Source: UBA6544 sp049601975
GTDB taxonomy: Bacteria; Pseudomonadota; Alphaproteobacteria; UBA8366
Direction: 5' to 3'
Assembly (NCBI GenBank): GCA_049601975.1
Contig: JBMYRC010000177.1
Span: 1 to 7,189 of the forward strand
Length of the DNA: 7,189 bases
Position numbers and translations under genes: made by a program. This document shows, piece after piece, positions 6,090-7,189 of the stretch. How positions within the stretch are numbered: position 1 is the stretch's first letter; every line of letters starts with the position of its first letter. The notes under the pieces were generated by a model. It made no database searches, was not told where the DNA came from, and saw only the letters and a list, made by a program, of their open reading frames with translations.

Positions 6090-7085
6090 CTATAGCGCAT
6101 CCAGCAGGACACCCACACCATGTTTCACCGGATCGATGGCGGGTAGCCCTGTCTCGTCTCGAGCGCGCTGCAATTCAGCTTCGGCCTCCGTATCAGATAG
6201 TTTCGATGTGTTGATCGCACAGCCTATGCACCGCACATCCGGATTGGTGACCCTCGCGGCAGAGCTGGCCGCCTCAATGACTTCCGTAAGGCTCCGCACC
6301 GGAATGGCGGGTGTGCCCCGCATATGCGGCCGTCCCGGGTCGTGGCAGACCACAAGTATATCCGGTTGCGAGCCGTGAATCAGCCCCAATGTCACGCCTG
6401 CATATCCCGCGTGGAAGATTGAGCCTTGCCCCTCAACCACGTCCCAGTGATCCGGGTCGTTTTCCGGGCACAACCATTCGACGGAGCCGGAAATGAAATC
6501 GGAGACCACAGCATCGATGGCAACACCGCTGCCAGCAATAAAGATACCGGTCTGGCCGGTCGCCCGGAAATCCGCGTTCATACCCCGCGCGCGCATTTCC
6601 TTTTCAAGCGTCAGGGCCGTGAACATCTTGCCGCAAGACGTATCCGTGCCAACGGTCAGTAAGCGTTTCCCCGCCCGTTTATGACCGCGTCCGATATCGA
6701 AGCTTTGATTGGTGTGGCGCACATCAAACAGTTGGCGCCCGGCCGACGCCGCTTTCTCGGTCAATCCCGGCACGGCGTCGAGCTTTGCATGCATACCGCT
6801 TGCGATATCCATACCGTGATCGATGGCGCTGTGTATCGTGTCGACCCATCTATCCGCAAAATAGCCGCCCTGATTGGTGACACCGACGATCAGCGTCTTC
6901 ACACCTGCCGCCGCGGCTTCCGCAACACTCATATCCGGCAGGCCAAGGTCAGCCTTGCATCCCTCCAGACGGACTTGGCCGACGCACCAATCCGGGCGCC
7001 AGTGAGCAACACCATCCGCGGTTTTTGCCGCCAGCTGGTCGGGCACATCGCCGATGAACATGAGATAAGGGTTCTTGATTTCCAT
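6090..7085 (-). CDS. dgcN: D-glutamate N-acetyltransferase DgcN (DUF1611 family)
   Basis: Intact 331-residue protein of the former DUF1611 family. DgcN is known to acetylate D-glutamate to N-acetyl-D-glutamate, the first step of a D-glutamate catabolic route found in marine proteobacteria and haloarchaea; DgcA then racemises the product. The N-terminal domain (about 1-135) carries KTADGVAHWR (21-30) and GVTNQGGYF (68-76). The C-terminal domain is P-loop-like: TVGTDTSCGKM (144-154) has the Walker-A form GTDTSCGK with K153, followed by FRATGQTGIFIAG (173-185), VVEGQGSIFHAGYAG (216-230) and LIHGSQPDILVVCHDPGR (235-252), all typical of the family. ATG at 7083-7085 lies 5 nt after the stop of the upstream gene, with AGGG inside that gene's last codons, implying an operon and probable translational coupling. 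Unlike typical GNAT enzymes it has no acetyl-CoA-loop signature. Assignment rests on family motifs and the adjacent dgcA. Confidence 0.9.
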   Translation of the reverse strand: MEIKNPYLMFIGDVPDQLAAKTADGVAHWRPDWCVGQVRLEGCKADLGLPDMSVAEAAAAGVKTLIVGVTNQGGYFADRWVDTIHSAIDHGMDIASGMHAKLDAVPGLTEKAASAGRQLFDVRHTNQSFDIGRGHKRAGKRLLTVGTDTSCGKMFTALTLEKEMRARGMNADFRATGQTGIFIAGSGVAIDAVVSDFISGSVEWLCPENDPDHWDVVEGQGSIFHAGYAGVTLGLIHGSQPDILVVCHDPGRPHMRGTPAIPVRSLTEVIEAASSAARVTNPDVRCIGCAINTSKLSDTEAEAELQRARDETGLPAIDPVKHGVGVLLDAL

Positions 7086-7090
7086 AGATC

Positions 7091-7189
7091 TTATTTCCCT
7101 GCTTTCTTCTTTCGCTTCGAGCCGCGTTTCTTGAGCCCGCTAAAAGCGTCATAGAGGATCGAAAGAGCTTGGTCCACCTCCTCGCGCGT
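7091..7189 (-). CDS. C-terminal tail of an unidentified gene upstream of dgcN
   Basis: An open frame enters from the right edge and ends at TAA 7091-7093, giving the last 32 residues of a protein: TREEVDQALSILYDAF, then a Lys/Arg-rich tail (GLKKRGSKRKKKAGK). The first part resembles the closing helix of class III PLP-dependent aminotransferases (S/T-x-E-E-V/I-D-x-A-L-x-I-L), but the piece is too short to be sure. The Lys/Arg-rich end is a little unusual for that family. It stops 5 nt before dgcN, and the dgcN ribosome binding site lies within its last codons, so it is surely co-transcribed with dgcN. That it is a real coding end is inferred from this tight spacing and the ordered helix pattern. 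Confidence 0.6.
   Translation of the reverse strand, partial: TREEVDQALSILYDAFSGLKKRGSKRKKKAGK

Noticed and set aside
6681..7154. A 157-codon plus-strand open frame antisense to dgcN
   Set aside because: It mirrors dgcN codons and runs across its start; no independent family motif.
1..7189. CRISPR arrays, tRNA genes, insertion-sequence ends or phage genes
   Set aside because: No regularly spaced repeats, tRNA cloverleaf, transposase motif or phage structural gene was seen on either strand.

Overview
The window looks like a piece of an alphaproteobacterial chromosome, probably Rhodospirillales-like or marine. This is a judgement from the moderately GC-rich codon use and the gene types: a CpdR-like response regulator, a dgcN-dgcA pair, a CaiB/BaiF CoA-transferase and a YHS-type lytic transglycosylase. 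No rRNA, tRNA, CRISPR array, insertion sequence or phage gene is visible.

Left part (1-2866). Three genes are broken and one is intact. An EamA/DMT-type membrane transporter (minus strand, running off the left edge) can be followed only by changing reading frame four times. A tauD/tfdA-type Fe(II)/2-oxoglutarate dioxygenase (964-1824, plus) is intact with all its ligand residues and has a TATAAT box and a good ribosome binding site. Next, facing it, is a CpdR-like single-domain response regulator (1831-2183, minus) with an in-frame stop at codon 15 and a later frameshift. Beyond that is a phosphinothricin-acetyltransferase-like GNAT gene (2324-2866, plus) cut by a stop that arises from two nearby compensating indels. 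The intact long genes next door make random sequencing error a poor explanation, so this reads as a stretch under relaxed selection.

Middle (2918-3637, plus). A secreted lytic transglycosylase-like protein, best started at a TTG behind a perfect AGGAGG. It converges with the minus-strand block to its right.

Right part (3649-7189, all minus, so read right to left). The order is the tail of an unidentified gene (possibly a class III aminotransferase), then dgcN (DUF1611 family N-acetyltransferase), dgcA (enolase-superfamily N-acetyl-glutamate racemase) and a class III CoA-transferase. DgcN and DgcA together convert D-glutamate through N-acetyl-D-glutamate to N-acetyl-L-glutamate, a recently described D-glutamate catabolic route. 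The first two genes are 5 nt apart and probably translationally coupled. dgcN and dgcA are separated by 158 nt that hold a perfect 16-bp inverted repeat and an overlapping, mutually exclusive smaller hairpin, the most unusual non-coding structure here. The CoA-transferase follows dgcA by 81 nt and its substrate cannot be read from the sequence.

I see no wholly new system. The points most worth following up are the alternative hairpins between dgcN and dgcA, the CoA-transferase association with the D-glutamate genes, and the cluster of decaying genes on the left.
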